Shown: piece by piece, positions 11,507 to 21,875 of the stretch
How the letters are laid out: each line of letters starts with the position of its first letter
Position numbering within the stretch: position 1 is the first letter of the stretch
DNA from: Leclercia adecarboxylata
GTDB taxonomy: Bacteria > Pseudomonadota > Gammaproteobacteria > Enterobacterales > Enterobacteriaceae
Length of the DNA stretch: 64,000 nt
Assembly: GCA_901472455.1 (NCBI GenBank)
Contig: LR590464.1
Location: 4,092,001-4,156,000, forward strand
Direction of reading: 5' to 3'
Notes under the pieces: model-generated
Database searches by the model: none
Told to the model about the DNA's origin: nothing
Seen by the model: the letters and a program-made list of their open reading frames with translations, nothing else
Position numbers and translations under genes: made by a program

Positions 11507-11600
11507 GCGGCAGAACTAACAGGAACATTCCTGATCTAGCTGATTGCATACAGGAACAACTTTCGTTACGTTGCGGGCTCGTTTTGACACGGAGCTCACG

Positions 11601-12308
11601 ATGTCCCGTAATTTCTCTCTCGCGGTCGCTTTTCTGACGACGGCGTTCTCAGGCCATGTGCTGGCCGAAGGTATCCATAGTTTCTCTCAGGCAAAAACTG
11701 CAGGCGTAAAGGTCAATGCCGATGTCCCCGGCGATTTTTACTGTGGCTGTAAAATTAACTGGCAAGGCAAAAAAGGCGTCGTGGATCTGGCGTCCTGCGG
11801 CTACAAAGTGCGTAAAAACGAGAACCGCGCCAGCCGCATCGAATGGGAGCATGTCGTACCGGCCTGGCAGTTCGGCCACCAGCGCCAGTGCTGGCAGGAT
11901 GGCGGACGAAAAAACTGCGCCAAAGATCCGGTCTATCGTCAGATAGAGAGCGATATGCATAACCTGCAGCCCGCCGTGGGCGAGGTGAATGGCGATCGCG
12001 GCAACTTTATGTACAGCCAGTGGAACGGCGGCGAAGGCCAGTATGGCCAGTGCGCCATGAAAGTCGATTTTAAAGACAAACTCGCCGAGCCACCGGCCCG
12101 CGCCCGGGGCAGCATCGCCCGCACCTACTTCTACATGCGCGATCGCTATCAGCTGACTCTTTCCCGCCAGCAAACCCAGCTTTTCAATGCCTGGGATAAA
12201 CTCTATCCGGTGACCGCCTGGGAGTGCCTGCGCGACGAGCGCATTGCCAAAGTGCAGGGGAATCACAATCCGTACGTCCAGCGCGCTTGCCAGGCGCAAA
12301 AGAGCTAA
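11601..12308 (+). CDS. endA: Periplasmic endonuclease I
   Basis: A periplasmic DNA-specific endonuclease of the EndA/Vvn family that cuts double-stranded DNA and is inhibited by RNA. The 235 aa equal the E. coli length. A signal peptide ends near HVLAEG. The beta-beta-alpha metal core is seen in [14 protein letters not shown] (catalytic His), with [16 protein letters not shown] downstream. Paired cysteines fit periplasmic folding. The ATG at 11601 gives a signal peptide of normal length; the in-frame upstream start at 11544 does not. Confidence 0.96.
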   Translation: MSRNFSLAVAFLTTAFSGHVLAEGIHSFSQAKTAGVKVNADVPGDFYCGCKINWQGKKGVVDLASCGYKVRKNENRASRIEWEHVVPAWQFGHQRQCWQDGGRKNCAKDPVYRQIESDMHNLQPAVGEVNGDRGNFMYSQWNGGEGQYGQCAMKVDFKDKLAEPPARARGSIARTYFYMRDRYQLTLSRQQTQLFNAWDKLYPVTAWECLRDERIAKVQGNHNPYVQRACQAQKS

Positions 12309-12339
12309 CCTACACTAGCGGCAATTGTTTCTTTGTGTA

Positions 12340-12375
12340 CCCCTCACCCTCGCCCTCTTCCCTCAGGGGAGAGGA
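12340..12375. repeat. CCCTCACCCTCGCCC-type palindromic intergenic repeat
   Basis: CCCCTCACCCTCGCCCTCTTCCC pairs imperfectly with the GGGGAGAGGAG that follows. It lies in the endA-rsmE gap and belongs to the same family as the array at 20736-21086. Confidence 0.6.
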
Positions 12376-12419
12376 GACAGAATGTGCAAGGGACTCAGCT
12401 CTTGATGGACTTCTTAACT

Positions 12420-13151
12420 ATGCGTGTTCCTCGTATTTATCATCCCGAAATGATTGTTGCAGGCAGCGAAATTGCCCTCTCTGAAGAGGCCGCCAACCAC
12501 GTCGGCCGCGTGCTGCGCATGGGCGCTGGCCAGGCGATTCAGCTGTTTGATGGATCAAACCAGGTGTTTGACGCACAAATCACCCGCGCCGATAAAAAAA
12601 GCGTGCAGGTGAGTATCCTGCGTGGCGAGCTCGACGATCGGGAATCGCCGCTGCATATTCATTTAGGCCAGGTGATGTCACGCGGCGAAAAAATGGAATT
12701 CACTATCCAGAAATCGATAGAACTGGGTGTAAGCCTCATTACGCCACTTTTTTCTGAACGCTGTGGCGTTAAACTGGATGCCGAACGTCTGAATAAGAAG
12801 CTCCAGCAGTGGCAAAAAATCGCCGTTGCCGCCTGTGAACAGTGTGGCCGCAATCGCGTCCCGGAGATCCGCCCGGTCATGGATCTCGAAGCCTGGTGTG
12901 CGGAAGAGGAGCAGGGTCTGAAGCTCAATCTGCATCCCCGCGCCAGCGCCAGCATTAACACCCTGCCGCTGCCGGTGGAGCGCGTGCGTCTGTTGATTGG
13001 CCCGGAAGGCGGGTTGTCGGCTGAAGAGATTGCCATGACCGCGCGCTACCAGTTTACTGATATTCTGTTGGGACCCCGCGTTCTGCGTACTGAGACCACC
13101 GCGCTAACCGCCATTACTGCCCTGCAGGTGCGTTTTGGCGATTTAGGTTGA
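12420..13151 (+). CDS. rsmE: 16S rRNA (uracil-1498-N3)-methyltransferase
   Basis: Methylates U1498 of 16S rRNA in the assembled 30S subunit. A SPOUT-fold enzyme of 243 aa, identical in length to E. coli RsmE. It has an N-terminal PUA-like region ([10 protein letters not shown]) and the knot motif [16 protein letters not shown], followed by [20 protein letters not shown]. The ATG at 12420 gives the conserved start. It lies 19 bp upstream of gshB and is probably co-transcribed with it. Confidence 0.96.
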   Translation: MRVPRIYHPEMIVAGSEIALSEEAANHVGRVLRMGAGQAIQLFDGSNQVFDAQITRADKKSVQVSILRGELDDRESPLHIHLGQVMSRGEKMEFTIQKSIELGVSLITPLFSERCGVKLDAERLNKKLQQWQKIAVAACEQCGRNRVPEIRPVMDLEAWCAEEEQGLKLNLHPRASASINTLPLPVERVRLLIGPEGGLSAEEIAMTARYQFTDILLGPRVLRTETTALTAITALQVRFGDLG

Positions 13152-13170
13152 AGCATTAACGGAGAAGACA

Positions 13171-14118
13171 ATGATCAAGCTCGGCATCGTGATGGATCCC
13201 ATCACAAGCATCAATATCAAGAAAGATTCCAGCTTCGCTATGCTGCTGGAAGCGCAACGTCGCGGCTACCAGCTCCACTATATGGAGATGAGCGACCTGT
13301 ACCTGATTAACGGCGAAGCGCGTGCCCGCACCCGCATTGTCAACGTCGAGCAGAATTACGATAAATGGTACGAGTTTGGTTCCGAGCAGGATCTGCCCCT
13401 GGCCGAACTCGACGTCGTCCTGATGCGTAAAGATCCGCCGTTCGACACCGAATACATCTACTGCACCTATATCCTTGAACGTGCAGAAGAGAAAGGGACG
13501 CTGATCGTCAACAAACCGCAGAGCCTGCGTGACTGCAACGAGAAGCTCTACACCGCCTGGTTCTCTGACCTGACGCCAGAGACGCTGGTGACGCGCAGCA
13601 AAACGCAGTTGAAAGCCTTCTGGCAGAAACACGGCGACATCATCCTGAAACCGCTGGACGGTATGGGTGGTGCATCTATCTTCCGCGTCAAAGAGGGTGA
13701 CCCGAACCTCGGTGTGATCGCAGAGACCCTGACCGAGCATGGCTCTCGCTACTGCATGGCGCAGAACTATATTCCGGCCATTGTTGATGGTGATAAGCGC
13801 GTGCTGGTAGTGGACGGCGAGCCGGTGCCATACTGCCTGGCGCGTATTCCACAGGGTGGTGAAACCCGTGGTAATCTGGCGGCCGGTGGCCGTGGCGAAC
13901 CGCGCCCGCTGACCGAAAGCGACTGGGAAATTGCCCGCCGCGTTGGTCCGATGCTGAAAGCCAAAGGGTTGATCTTCGTCGGCCTCGACATCATTGGCGA
14001 TCGTCTGACAGAAGTGAACGTCACCAGCCCAACCTGTATTCGTGAAATCGAAGCCGCGTTCCCGGTGTCCATTACCGGCATGCTGATGGATGCGATCGAA
14101 AAACGGCTGAAGCAGTAG
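13171..14118 (+). CDS. gshB: Glutathione synthetase
   Basis: An ATP-grasp ligase joining gamma-glutamylcysteine and glycine, the final step of glutathione synthesis. The 315 aa match the E. coli length of 316. [20 protein letters not shown] at the start, the nucleotide-binding loop [14 protein letters not shown] and [12 protein letters not shown] near the metal site are all present. A terminator-like hairpin follows before yqgE. Confidence 0.97.
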   Translation: MIKLGIVMDPITSINIKKDSSFAMLLEAQRRGYQLHYMEMSDLYLINGEARARTRIVNVEQNYDKWYEFGSEQDLPLAELDVVLMRKDPPFDTEYIYCTYILERAEEKGTLIVNKPQSLRDCNEKLYTAWFSDLTPETLVTRSKTQLKAFWQKHGDIILKPLDGMGGASIFRVKEGDPNLGVIAETLTEHGSRYCMAQNYIPAIVDGDKRVLVVDGEPVPYCLARIPQGGETRGNLAAGGRGEPRPLTESDWEIARRVGPMLKAKGLIFVGLDIIGDRLTEVNVTSPTCIREIEAAFPVSITGMLMDAIEKRLKQ

Positions 14119-14140
14119 TAACCCAGCCAATACTGTTAGT

Positions 14141-14184
14141 GACAGCATCCGGGTTTGTACGCATACTGGGTGCTGTCGCTTTTT
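14141..14184 (+). terminator. Hairpin terminator after gshB
   Basis: GACAGCATCC (14141-14150) pairs with GGGTGCTGTC (14168-14177) with one G-T pair, followed by GC and TTTTT. Confidence 0.7.
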
Positions 14185-14209
14185 AAACCAGGAAACAGAA
14201 CCTCTGACA

Positions 14210-14770
14210 ATGAATTTACAGCATCACTTTCTTATTGCCATGCCTGCTCTCCAGGATCCGATTTTCCGTCGTGCAGTGGTTTACATCTGCGAGTACAGCG
14301 AAGATGGCGCGATGGGGATTATCATCAATAAACCGCTGGAAAATCTTACTGTTGAAGGCATTCTGGAAAAATTAAAAATTTCCCAGGACGAACGTGTTCC
14401 TGAAATTCGTCTCGACAAAGCTGTGATGCTGGGTGGCCCGCTGGCAGAAGATCGTGGCTTTATACTGCATACGCCGCCAGGGTTTTCCTCCAGTATCCGT
14501 ATCTCTGACAACACTGTGATTACAACCTCCCGTGACGTGCTGGAGACTCTGGGCACAGAGAAACAGCCTGCTGATGTACTGGTGGCGCTGGGCTACTCCT
14601 CATGGGAGAAAGGCCAGCTTGAGCAGGAGATCCTCGATAACGCCTGGCTGACGGCTCCGGCAGATTTGAACATCCTGTTTAAAACCCCGATAGCCGATCG
14701 CTGGCGTGATGCGGCAAAGTTGATTGGCATTGATATCCAGACAATGCCTGGCGTAGCGGGGCATGCCTGA
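14210..14770 (+). CDS. yqgE: YqgE/AlgH family protein (DUF179)
   Basis: A conserved single-domain DUF179 protein of 186 aa of unknown biochemical role. It starts [20 protein letters not shown] and carries the family motifs [11 protein letters not shown] and [16 protein letters not shown]. Its TGA overlaps the ATG of ruvX by one base, so translational coupling is likely; this pairing is conserved in enterobacteria. Confidence 0.94.
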   Translation: MNLQHHFLIAMPALQDPIFRRAVVYICEYSEDGAMGIIINKPLENLTVEGILEKLKISQDERVPEIRLDKAVMLGGPLAEDRGFILHTPPGFSSSIRISDNTVITTSRDVLETLGTEKQPADVLVALGYSSWEKGQLEQEILDNAWLTAPADLNILFKTPIADRWRDAAKLIGIDIQTMPGVAGHA

Positions 14771-15186
14771 TGAGCGGCACGCTTCTCGCCTTTGATTTCG
14801 GCACCAAAAGTATCGGCGTGGCGATCGGCCAGCGCATCACCGGCACCGCTCGCCCGCTGACGGCGTTGAAAGCGCAAAATGGCACCCCGGACTGGAACCT
14901 GATTGAGCGCCTGCTGAAAGAGTGGCAGCCGGAGGTGGTGATTGTCGGGCTGCCGCTGAATATGGATGGCACCGAACAGCCATTAACTGCACGCGCACGC
15001 AATTTTGCCAATAAAATTCATGGCCGCTTTGGCGTGGCGATTAAGCTGCACGATGAACGACTGAGTACGGTAGAAGCCCGCGCCGGTCTGTTTGAGCACG
15101 GCGGTTTTCGCGCGCTCAACAAAGGCAGCGTCGATTCCGCTTCGGCGGTGATTATCCTTGAAAGCTTCTTCGAGCAGGGTTACTGA
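14770..15186 (+). CDS. ruvX: Holliday junction resolvase-like / pre-16S rRNA nuclease
   Basis: The YqgF/RuvX RNase H-fold nuclease involved in 5' maturation of pre-16S rRNA; a Holliday junction role was inferred from its fold. The 138 aa begin [20 protein letters not shown] with the first catalytic Asp in DFGTKS. The second acidic site is in [10 protein letters not shown], and the last lies in [12 protein letters not shown] strong hairpin follows the stop. Confidence 0.95.
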   Translation: MSGTLLAFDFGTKSIGVAIGQRITGTARPLTALKAQNGTPDWNLIERLLKEWQPEVVIVGLPLNMDGTEQPLTARARNFANKIHGRFGVAIKLHDERLSTVEARAGLFEHGGFRALNKGSVDSASAVIILESFFEQGY

Positions 15187-15196
15187 CCCCCTTCCC

Positions 15197-15218
15197 TTTG
15201 CCCGGCTTCCCGGGCAAA
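15197..15218. terminator. Bidirectional hairpin between ruvX and the IclR-type gene
   Basis: TTTGCCCGG and CCGGGCAAA form a 9-bp perfect stem with a 4-nt loop between two convergent genes. Confidence 0.7.
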
Positions 15219-15224
15219 GACCTC

Positions 15225-15914
15225 TTATTGTTCCAGCAAGGTAGCGTTAAGCGTCGTCAGTTCAGCCAGACGCGTGCGAACCTGTTCATCGTCAATATTC
15301 CACATCCCGGCAAAGGCCAGCGCGGCGTGATGCGCGCCCACGGGTAGTGCCATCGATACTTCGCCGTCGTCATGGTGCCAGACCACATGCCCCTGCTGGC
15401 GCTGCTGCGCCACATGCGGAGCAAGGTTTTGCCACTGCTCAGGCGTAAAGCGCAACATCAGCGCCTCGTCCGTCTCACTCGCCAGCAGTGACATACCAAT
15501 CACCGATTGCCAGGCAGGCAGCATGTGGAAACCTGCCAGCGCCTGGGTGGTCTGGCTGCCGGGCACGGAGTGCCAGATATAGATCACCTGGTCTTCCCAC
15601 AACACACCCAGCGCCACCACGATATCGCGTGGTGCATCGCGCTCCAGCCGGGGCAAGGCGCGGGAGAAAAGCTCGGAACCGCGGATAGACTGGGCCGCCA
15701 GGGCATGAATGCCAGGGCCAGGCAGGTAACGCCGATGCTCGTCCTGCATGGTCAGGCCAATGGAGGCCATGGTCATCAGCAAGCGGTTAACACGGGTGGT
15801 GTTGATCCCCATCAGCCGCGCAAGTTCACGGCAGCCAATGGCGCGGCCGCTGGAAACCAGATATTGCAGACAGCGAATGCCGTCGATAAGACTTTGGTTC
15901 GGTTGTGATGACAT
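15225..15914 (-). CDS. IclR family transcriptional regulator
   Basis: About 229 aa from MSSQPNQSLIDGIRCLQYLV. The N-terminal winged helix-turn-helix (SGRAIGCRELARLMGINTTRVNRLL) and C-terminal effector domain follow the IclR layout. The target genes and ligand cannot be told: no catabolic operon is adjacent and E. coli lacks the gene here. The frame is open upstream to 15989, but the conserved part begins at 15914. No frameshift is seen. Confidence 0.75.
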   Translation of the reverse strand: MSSQPNQSLIDGIRCLQYLVSSGRAIGCRELARLMGINTTRVNRLLMTMASIGLTMQDEHRRYLPGPGIHALAAQSIRGSELFSRALPRLERDAPRDIVVALGVLWEDQVIYIWHSVPGSQTTQALAGFHMLPAWQSVIGMSLLASETDEALMLRFTPEQWQNLAPHVAQQRQQGHVVWHHDDGEVSMALPVGAHHAALAFAGMWNIDDEQVRTRLAELTTLNATLLEQ

Positions 15915-16013
15915 AGCCGCTTTTAAGGTGTGCAATCGGAGGCTCGATTTTACCGCCCGCGCAGAAGGATACAAGGCCGTGAAAATCATTCTCTGCCGTA
16001 AATTGCCCGTGCT

Positions 16014-16990
16014 TTAAAGCCGCCCCTGCGCCTTGCGTTCAGCACGGCTCTGCTCGAAGTTCTGCATCCCTGCCTGCAGCCCGGTCTGGATCACGCCAGG
16101 CAGTTGATAGGTTTTGCCTTCACGAATCAAATTCGCCGCAGCTGGGGTGTTAATGAGTAACTCAAACAGCGCCACGCGCCCCTGCTGGTTGTCCCTTTCG
16201 AGTTTTTGTGCCAGCACCGCCTGCAAACTGCCGGCCAGTTGCTTGCGTACCGGCTCTTTTTCCTCCGCCGGGAAGGCATCCACCAGCCGCTCTATCGCCT
16301 GGGCTGCGCCACGGGTATGCAGGGTCGCCAGCACCAGATGCCCGGTCTCTGCGGCAGTAAGCGCAAGGCGGATCGTTTCGCTATCGCGCAGTTCGCCTAA
16401 CAGGATCACATCGGGATCTTCCCGCAATGCCGCCCGCAGCGCATCGGCAAAGGCGTTGCAGTGCAGGCCAATCTCCCGCTGCTGCACCAGGCAACGTTTG
16501 CTCTGATGGATAAACTCCACCGGATCTTCCAGGGTCAGGATATGTCCGTCGCTGTGGTGATTAAGAAAGTCGACCATTGCCGCAAGCGTGGTGGACTTGC
16601 CGCTGCCGGTGGCACCGGTCACCAGAATCAGGCCGTTATCCCTGGTCAGCAGTTCGGGGATCGCCTGCGGCGTACCTAGGGTACGCAATTGCGGACACTG
16701 TTCCGGCAGCAGCCGGAGCGCCAGCGAACACCCTTGCGTATGGGCGAAGGCGCTGGCCCGCAACCGGTGGCTCTCCAGAGTGACGGCAAAATCGACCTGC
16801 CCCTGAGCACACCATGCCCCTGTTGTTCATCGCTGAGCCAGCTTTTCAGCAGCATCACCACATCCGGTCCCGGAAAAGGCGCCAATTCCATCTTTCCTCG
16901 TCGTCGCCAGCGAGGTGGTGCGTTACTGCACAGGTGTAGATCCGACACGTTATGCTTTACACTAAGGGCCACAATTTCTTCCATATTCAT
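16014..16990 (-). CDS. yggR: PilT-like ATPase YggR (one apparent frameshift)
   Basis: A type IV pilus retraction-like ATPase of the PilT family; the E. coli orthologue has no proven role. It starts MNMEEIVALSVKHNVSDLHL. Walker A is LVTGATGSGKSTTLAAM, the Asp box is TLEDPVEF, Walker B is EDPDVILLGELRD and the His box is TGHLVLATLHTRGA. A missing G in the C-run at 16817-16820 breaks the frame after SDEQQG; with it restored the protein is about 325 aa. It diverges from yggS. Confidence 0.9.
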
Positions 16991-17007
16991 TTAATGATCC
17001 TCGGAAA

Positions 17008-17709
17008 ATGAACGACATTGCGCATAACCTGGCACAGGTCAGGGATAAAATCTCAGCCGCGGCAACACGTTGCGGCCGTGCTTCAGAAGAAGTTACGTTG
17101 CTTGCAGTCAGTAAAACCAAGCCTGCGAGCGCCATCGCAGAAGCGATTGATGCAGGCCAGCGCATGTTCGGTGAAAACTACGTGCAGGAAGGAGTGGAAA
17201 AAATCCGCCACTTCCGGGAAAAAGGCACCGCGGATCTGCAATGGCATTTCATCGGGCCATTACAGTCGAACAAAAGCCGACTGGTAGCGGAGCATTTTGA
17301 CTGGTGTCATACCGTCGATCGTCTGCGCATCGCCAGTCGTCTGAGCGAGCAGCGCCCGGCCGAGATGCCGCCGCTTAACGTACTGATTCAAATCAACATC
17401 AGCGACGAAAACAGCAAGTCCGGCATTGCGCTTGAAGCGCTGGATCAGCTGGCGGATGAGGTGGCGGCGCTACCGGGCCTTAAGCTTCGTGGGTTAATGG
17501 CGATCCCGGCCCCGGAGTCAGATTACGACAGGCAGTTTGCCGTCGCCCGGCAAATGGCTGTAGCATTTGAGGCGCTTAAAACACGCTTCCCAACGGTCGA
17601 CACGCTTTCACTGGGCATGACGGACGATATGGCTGCCGCGATTGCGGCTGGCAGCACCATGGTGCGCATCGGCACAGCAATTTTCGGTGCGCGCGATTAC
17701 ACCCAATAA
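17008..17709 (+). CDS. yggS: PLP homeostasis protein YggS
   Basis: A cytosolic PLP-binding TIM-barrel protein (PLPBP family) that tunes B6 vitamer and amino-acid pools without known catalysis. The 233 aa contain LLAVSKTKPASAI with the PLP lysine, GENYVQEG, WHFIGPLQSNKS and LSLGMTDDMAAAI. It is the first gene of the yggS-yggT-yggU-rdgB-hemW string, whose spacing suggests one operon. Confidence 0.96.
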   Translation: MNDIAHNLAQVRDKISAAATRCGRASEEVTLLAVSKTKPASAIAEAIDAGQRMFGENYVQEGVEKIRHFREKGTADLQWHFIGPLQSNKSRLVAEHFDWCHTVDRLRIASRLSEQRPAEMPPLNVLIQINISDENSKSGIALEALDQLADEVAALPGLKLRGLMAIPAPESDYDRQFAVARQMAVAFEALKTRFPTVDTLSLGMTDDMAAAIAAGSTMVRIGTAIFGARDYTQ

Positions 17710-17730
17710 TAAGGAAACCTGAGGAACGCC

Positions 17731-18297
17731 ATGAAGACGTTGACCTTCCTGCTCTCAACGGTCATTGAACTGTATACGATGGTGCTTTTGTTACGCGTCT
17801 GGATGCAGTGGGCCCGTTGTGATTTTTACAACCCCTTCTCACAGTTTGTCGTTAAAGTCACCCAGCCCATCATCGGGCCGCTGCGTCGGGTGATCCCGCC
17901 GATGGGGCCGATTGACAGCGCCTCCCTGCTGGTTGCGCTGATCCTGTGCGTGGTGAAAGCGATCGTGCTGTTTATGGTCATTACCTTCCAGCCGATCATC
18001 TGGATCGCGGCGGTGTTGATCCTGATAAAAACGATCGGCCTGCTGATTTTCTGGGTACTGTTGCTGATGGCAATTATGAGTTGGGTGAGCCAGGGCCGTA
18101 GCCCGGTGGAATATTCACTTATTCAGCTTGCCGACCCGCTGCTGCGCCCGATCCGTAATCTGCTGCCTGCCATGGGCGGAATCGATTTCTCCCCGATGAT
18201 CCTCGTGCTGCTGCTGTACGTGATCAACATGGGCATCGCTGAACTGCTGCAGTCCACGGGCAACATTCTGCTGCCGGGGCTGTGGATGGCGTTATGA
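17731..18297 (+). CDS. yggT: YggT family inner-membrane protein
   Basis: A 188-aa protein with two YGGT repeats, each with paired transmembrane segments and an RP-containing loop ([12 protein letters not shown] and [13 protein letters not shown]). The family is linked to osmotic tolerance and, in other phyla, to division or plastid biogenesis. The stop overlaps the ATG of yggU. Confidence 0.93.
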   Translation: MKTLTFLLSTVIELYTMVLLLRVWMQWARCDFYNPFSQFVVKVTQPIIGPLRRVIPPMGPIDSASLLVALILCVVKAIVLFMVITFQPIIWIAAVLILIKTIGLLIFWVLLLMAIMSWVSQGRSPVEYSLIQLADPLLRPIRNLLPAMGGIDFSPMILVLLLYVINMGIAELLQSTGNILLPGLWMAL

Positions 18298-18590
18298 GTG
18301 CTGTCAGCACCTGCGCCGACGGGCTGGTTTTACGGCTATATATTCAGCCGAAAGCCAGCCGTGACACCATTATCGGGCTGCATGGCGACGAAGTAAAAGT
18401 CGCCATCACCGCCCCTCCTGTGGATGGCCAGGCGAACGCCCATCTGGTGAAGTATCTGGCAAAGCAGTTTCGCGTCGCGAAAAGCCAGGTACTGCTCGAG
18501 AAGGGTGAACTGGGTCGCCACAAGCAGGTCAAAATTCTCAATCCGCAACAAATCCCGACGGAAGTCGCGGCCCTGATACAACAGGACTAA
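18294..18590 (+). CDS. yggU: DUF167 family protein YggU
   Basis: A 98-aa protein with the DUF167 core, [20 protein letters not shown] and [16 protein letters not shown]. The function is unknown. The ATG at 18294 overlaps the yggT stop (ATGA arrangement) and gives a start comparable with E. coli YggU; an upstream in-frame ATG at 18282 lies inside yggT. Confidence 0.92.
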   Translation: MSAVSTCADGLVLRLYIQPKASRDTIIGLHGDEVKVAITAPPVDGQANAHLVKYLAKQFRVAKSQVLLEKGELGRHKQVKILNPQQIPTEVAALIQQD

Positions 18591-18593
18591 CGT

Positions 18594-19188
18594 ATGCAAA
18601 AAGTTGTTCTCGCTACCGGTAATGCCGGTAAAGTGCGCGAGCTGGCCTCGCTGTTAAATGATTTCGGTCTGGATGTGGTCGCCCAGACCGAGCTTGGCGT
18701 GGACTCTGCTGAAGAGACCGGCCTGACCTTTATTGAAAATGCCATTCTGAAAGCGCGCCATGCGGCGCAGGTTACCGGTTTGCCGGCCATCGCCGATGAC
18801 TCCGGTCTGGCGGTGGACGTGCTTGGCGGTGCGCCGGGGATCTACTCAGCCCGCTATTCTGGCATCGATGCCAGCGACCAGCAGAATCTTGAAAAGCTGC
18901 TTGAAGCGCTCAAGGACGTACCCGATGATCAGCGCAAAGCGCAGTTCTACTGCGTGCTGGTCTATATGCGCCATGCCGAAGATCCTACGCCAATTGTCTG
19001 CCACGGCAGCTGGCCGGGTGTCATTGCCCGCGAGGCGGCAGGCAACGGCGGCTTTGGCTACGATCCGATTTTCTTTGTCCCGACCGAGGGCAAAACCGCT
19101 GCGGAACTGACCCGCGAAGAAAAAAGCGCGATTTCCCATCGTGGGGCGCGCACTGAAACTGTTACTGGAAGCGTTACGTAATGGCTAA
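18594..19188 (+). CDS. rdgB: dITP/XTP pyrophosphatase (one apparent frameshift)
   Basis: A house-cleaning nucleotide hydrolase removing ITP, dITP and XTP. It starts [20 protein letters not shown] and carries [22 protein letters not shown] and FGYDPIFF. An extra G at 19142-19145 shifts the frame after SHRG. Repaired, it ends LRNG at 19186-19188 with 197 aa, the E. coli length, and then overlaps the hemW start by 8 bp, as expected in this operon. Confidence 0.94.
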
Positions 19189-20324
19189 TTTGCCACCTCT
19201 GAGTCTTTATATTCACATCCCGTGGTGCGTGCAGAAATGCCCGTACTGCGATTTCAATTCGCATGCGCTGAAAGGCGAAGTGCCTCATGACGATTACGTT
19301 CAGCATCTGCTTGCCGATCTGGACGCCGACGTCGCTTACGCACAGGGACGTGAAGTTAAGACCATTTTTATCGGTGGCGGTACGCCGAGCCTGCTCTCAG
19401 GCCCGGCGATGCAGACGCTGCTGGATGGCGTGCGTGCGCGCCTTAATCTGGCAGCGGATGCAGAAATTACCATGGAGGCCAATCCGGGTACGGTTGAGGC
19501 CGACCGTTTTGTCGAGTATCAGCGCGCCGGGGTAAACCGTATCTCCATTGGGGTACAGAGCTTCAGCGAGCCGAAGCTAAAGCGTCTGGGGCGCATTCAT
19601 GGCCCGGGTGAAGCAAAGCGCGCCGCACATCTGGCGACCGGGCTGGACCTGCGCAGCTTTAACCTCGACCTGATGCACGGCCTGCCGGATCAGTCTCTGG
19701 ACGAAGCGCTGGACGATCTGCGCCAGGCCATTGAGCTGAACCCGCCGCACCTCTCCTGGTATCAGCTGACCATTGAGCCGAACACGCTGTTTGGTTCGCG
19801 CCCGCCGGTACTGCCGGATGACGACGCGCTGTGGGATATTTTCGAGCAGGGCCACCAGCTGCTGACTGCCGCCGGGTATCAGCAGTACGAAACCTCGGCC
19901 TATGCGAAGCCAGGCTTACCAGTGTCAGCACAACCTGAACTACTGGCGTTTTGGCGATTATCTGGGGATTGGCTGCGGGGCACACGGTAAAGTGACCTTC
20001 CCGGACGGACGTATTCTGCGAACCGCCAAGACGCGCCATCCGCGTGGCTATATGGAAGGACGTTATCTGGAGCGCAGCCATGACGTTGAGGCCGAAGATA
20101 AACCGTTTGAGTTCTTTATGAACCGCTTCCGCCTGCTGGAAGCCGCGCCACGCGCAGAGTTTTCACGCTATACCGGTTTAGCGGAGTCGGTGATTCGTCC
20201 TCAGATTGACGAAGCGCTGGCACAAGGTTATTTGACCGAATGCGATGAGTTCTGGCAGATCACCGAGCATGGCAAATTGTTCTTAAACTCCCTTCTTGAA
20301 CTGTTCCTCGCCGAAGAATCCTGA
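19181..20324 (+). CDS. hemW: Radical SAM heme chaperone HemW (one apparent frameshift)
   Basis: A HemN-like radical SAM protein that binds heme and acts as a heme chaperone rather than a coproporphyrinogen oxidase. The Fe-S motif CVQKCPYC follows SLYIHIPW, and GGGTPSLL binds SAM. An extra T near 19914 shifts the frame after SAYAKPG; the second part resumes at YQCQHNLNYWRFGDYLGIGC. Repaired length is 380 aa (E. coli 378). Confidence 0.94.
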
Positions 20325-20384
20325 AGCCTGATTCAGGATGTTGCATCCCGTTCTGCTGGCTGAGGGAAAAGCTGGCAGAACGGG

Positions 20385-20747
20385 ATGGACATGATTCGCT
20401 CTTATGCAAAACAGCTCCGCCATGAGCTGACCACAGAAGAGAGACGACTCTGGTATCGGTTACGTAGTCGTCGATTCGCGCACTATAAATTTCGTCGCCA
20501 GCATCCTGTTGGGAATTACATTCTGGATTTCGTTTGTTGCGAAGCCCGCCTGGCTATTGAGCTGGATGGAGGACAACACGATGAAAGAGAAGAATATGAC
20601 CGGCAAAGAACCGCCTGGCTGAATCAAAAAGGCTGGCAGGTAATTCGGTTCTGGAACAACGAAATCTGGCATAACGAGGAAGGGGTGTTGGATGAAATTT
20701 TAGAGAAGCTGCAAACGCTTTTACCCTCACCCCGACCCTCCTCCTGA
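20385..20747 (+). CDS. DUF559 (Vsr-like endonuclease fold) protein
   Basis: A 120-aa protein with the DUF559 core: LTTEERRLWYRLRSRRF, YILDFVCCEARLAIELDGGQH and WQVIRFWNNEIW. The family has a restriction-endonuclease-like fold related to very-short-patch repair nucleases; cellular roles are mostly unknown. The last residues (LPSPRPSS) are encoded by the first unit of the tandem repeat that starts at 20736, so the natural C-terminus may have been replaced by repeat DNA. It occupies the place of yggM-ansB in E. coli. Confidence 0.82.
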   Translation: MDMIRSYAKQLRHELTTEERRLWYRLRSRRFAHYKFRRQHPVGNYILDFVCCEARLAIELDGGQHDEREEYDRQRTAWLNQKGWQVIRFWNNEIWHNEEGVLDEILEKLQTLLPSPRPSS

Positions 20748-21086
20748 AAGGGAGAGGGAGCAAACCATACCTGGGCTCACCTCGGGCAGCATACTATTCC
20801 CTCGCTCCTGTGAGGGAAGCAGGCAAACCATTTCCGGACTCAACTCGGGCAGCAAGCTGTTCCCTCACCCCTGTGGGAGAGGAGGCAACCCCTTCCCGGG
20901 CTCACCTCGGGCAGCATAATGTTCCCTCGCCCTGAAAGGGAGAGAAGGCAAACCCTTCCCGGGCTCACCTCGGGCAGCATACTGTTCCCTCTCCCCCTGT
21001 GAGGAAAGGAGGTAAACCATTTCCGGGCTCACCTCGGGGAGCATACTGTTCCCTCTCCCCTTTGGGGAGAGGGTTAGGGTGAGGGG
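20736..21086. repeat. Tandem array of ~63-bp units, about 5.5 copies
   Basis: Units begin at 20736, 20799, 20862, 20924, 20987 and 21051 (63, 63, 62, 63 and 64 bp, then a terminal half unit). Each holds CCCTC...CCTG-GAGGG, a GGCAAACC block, CCGGGCTCACCTCGGG and CAGCATACTGTT. The last half unit ends in a perfect CCCTCTCCCC/GGGGAGAGGG palindrome followed by TTAGGGTGAGGGG. Units differ at several positions, so this is not an assembly echo. Confidence 0.88.
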
Positions 21087-21102
21087 TCCAGACCGCACTA
21101 CA

Positions 21103-21822
21103 CTACTTCAGCGACCCCACCAGCCCCTTGCGGCTCTCTTCCAGCGACACTACGCGTTTGCACACATCTTTGCCGAAAGCTTTGAAATCCGCTTCCTGGT
21201 TTTTCCACTCGTTCTGAATCGAGGTTTGCAGGCCGCCCAGGCTACCCAGTACGCCCTGCAGCGGGTTGCCACCGCCTTTCAGCACCGCTTTGGCACCCAT
21301 CTCGTTGATGCTGTCCTGCAAAATGCCGCCCATCGCCTGGTTAACCAATTGTTGGCCATCGGCACGCACCTGATCAATTGCCTGATAGTGGAACGTCAGG
21401 CCATCGGTACGATGTTCAATAATACGGTTCATCTGCTCTTTTAACTGGGCATCCAGTTTGGTCAGGCGCGAGCGCATATTGCTGCTCTCCCCCACCTCTT
21501 TAGCGATGATCTTATCCAGCGCGACACGGCCTTTTTCTACGCGTGTCAGGGCACCTTCATCGATCCACGGTAGCGCGCTACGCAGATCGGCCTGGTAATC
21601 TTTTGCCTGTTCACGTTGGGCTGCGCTCAGCGTGTACTGCTTGCCGTTAAACATGACATTGCCATCCGGGGTGATCACCAGATTGCCGTTCTCCCCTTTT
21701 ACCTGCACGGTTTGCGGGCTTAGGATCACGTCATCACGCGGCGTGACTTCGCATTTATAGTCGGCGTGGGCGGCCAGAGCCGTCGTCATTAAAGCCGCAG
21801 CGAGCAGCGTTTTGCGCATCAT
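21103..21822 (-). CDS. yggN: Periplasmic DUF2884 protein YggN
   Basis: 239 aa, the E. coli YggN length, starting MMRKTLLAAALMTTALAAHA with a signal peptide cut after HA. The mature part is alpha-helical, with KDYQADLRSALPWIDEGALTRV and MGGILQDSINEMG. The function is unknown; it is probably periplasmic. The start at 21822 fits the signal peptide, while the frame is open to 21888. The gene ends next to the repeat array. Confidence 0.93.
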   Translation of the reverse strand: MMRKTLLAAALMTTALAAHADYKCEVTPRDDVILSPQTVQVKGENGNLVITPDGNVMFNGKQYTLSAAQREQAKDYQADLRSALPWIDEGALTRVEKGRVALDKIIAKEVGESSNMRSRLTKLDAQLKEQMNRIIEHRTDGLTFHYQAIDQVRADGQQLVNQAMGGILQDSINEMGAKAVLKGGGNPLQGVLGSLGGLQTSIQNEWKNQEADFKAFGKDVCKRVVSLEESRKGLVGSLK

Positions 21823-21875
21823 ATCTTCTCCCTTATACAAAACGGGCCAGCAAATTGCTGGCCCCTTATGTTCTA

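Noticed and set aside
20736..21086. CRISPR array
   Set aside because: Units are contiguous 63-bp repeats with no unique spacers and no cas genes nearby.
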